Shown here one piece after another: positions 63,904 to 64,000 of a stretch of 64,000 nt of DNA. Source of the DNA: Cognatiyoonia sp965661665. Its GTDB lineage: Bacteria; Pseudomonadota; Alphaproteobacteria; Rhodobacterales; Rhodobacteraceae. Below the pieces are notes generated by a model, which saw only the letters and a list, made by a program, of their open reading frames with translations, was not told where the DNA came from and ran no database searches. The translations under genes were made by a program, and so were the position numbers. Position 1 is the first letter of the stretch; each line of letters opens with the position of its first letter. The stretch lies in assembly GCF_965661665.1 (NCBI RefSeq), contig NZ_CBFIEO010000006.1:80397-144396 (forward strand), given 5' to 3'.

Positions 63904-64000
63904 TTAGCCCTGACGGGCTTTGAACCGACGCTGCGTCTTGTTGATCACATAGACGCGGCCCTTACGGCGCACGACGCGGCAATCGCGATGACGCTGCTTG
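63904..64000 (-). CDS. rpmJ: 50S ribosomal protein L36, C-terminal part
   Basis: The last 32 codons of L36 are visible, ending CRVVRRKGRVYVINKTQRRF and KARQG before TAA at 63904-63906. The zinc-ligand positions are replaced in this zinc-free type (RDCRVV only one cysteine). The N-terminus lies beyond base 64000. Confidence 0.92.
   Translation of the reverse strand, partial: KQRHRDCRVVRRKGRVYVINKTQRRFKARQG

Noticed and set aside
1..64000. CRISPR arrays, insertion sequences, tRNA or rRNA genes
   Set aside because: No regularly spaced repeats, transposase frames or cloverleaf/rRNA sequences were recognised; the match to the 16S tail at 54636-54651 is only about 16 bases and is explained better as a ribosome site.

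Overview
The window looks like chromosomal DNA from a phototrophic member of the Rhodobacteraceae (Roseobacter/Rhodobacter group, Alphaproteobacteria). The main evidence is a spheroidenone-type carotenoid and bacteriochlorophyll gene block (crtC-crtD, crtEF-bchCXYZ-pufQBALMX, idi-bchP-bch2-bchG) in typical Rhodobacterales order. It also carries TGT-N12-ACA (PpsR/CrtJ-type) operators, a dnaA-dnaN-recF-gyrB replication block, and ubiEB, rpsT and mutM copies of alphaproteobacterial type. The last puf gene is a PufX-like protein rather than the cytochrome subunit PufC, which points to a relative of Rhodobacter or of pufX-carrying roseobacters. Species was not determined.

Layout: 0-6.3 kb is accessory DNA (broken P-loop gene, bacterial voltage-gated sodium channel, small membrane protein, NAD-binding epimerase, broken methyltransferase, class II aldolase, galactose dehydrogenase-like protein, broken secreted protein). 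6.4-12.8 kb holds a hydantoinase/oxoprolinase family enzyme, a CDP-alcohol phosphatidyltransferase and a ynjBCD-type ABC importer. 12.7-30.6 kb is the photosynthesis block. crtC-crtD face left and crtE-crtF-bchC-bchX-bchY-bchZ-pufQ-pufB-pufA-pufL-pufM-pufX face right with mostly overlapping stop/start codons. A badly decayed DUF4375-like gene follows, then idi, bchP, bch2 and bchG on the minus strand. 30.7-33.0 kb is ubiE-ubiB. 33.1-43.2 kb holds mutM, an enoyl-CoA hydratase, rpsT, dnaA, dnaN, recF, a broken VOC gene, a LysE exporter and gyrB. 43.2-53.0 kb mixes intact metabolic genes (uronate dehydrogenase-like, FAD oxidoreductase, pncA, trhO, terB, EamA exporter, pncB) with broken zntB, Hsp70 and AbrB genes. 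53.0-64.0 kb holds a poorly resolved low-GC patch, arfB, a small structured transcript with a micro-ORF, a queuosine precursor transporter, a phytase-like esterase, mepA, an MFS transporter, a thioesterase, yggT, a formate dehydrogenase alpha subunit, a secreted PPC-repeat protein and the end of rpmJ.

Functionally, the photosynthesis genes supply the late carotenoid steps, chlorin reduction to bacteriochlorophyll, phytyl-tail attachment and reduction, and the LH1-reaction centre proteins. crtAIB, bchFNBHLM, bchID and puhA are not in this window, and the block ends directly against housekeeping genes on both sides, so the cluster appears split.

The most striking general feature is gene decay. 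Eight non-core genes carry about a dozen in-frame stops plus frameshifts, a probable lost start codon and an internal deletion, while almost every replication, translation and photosynthesis gene is intact. The exception inside the photosynthesis block is the crtD/crtC junction, where crtC has no visible start codon.
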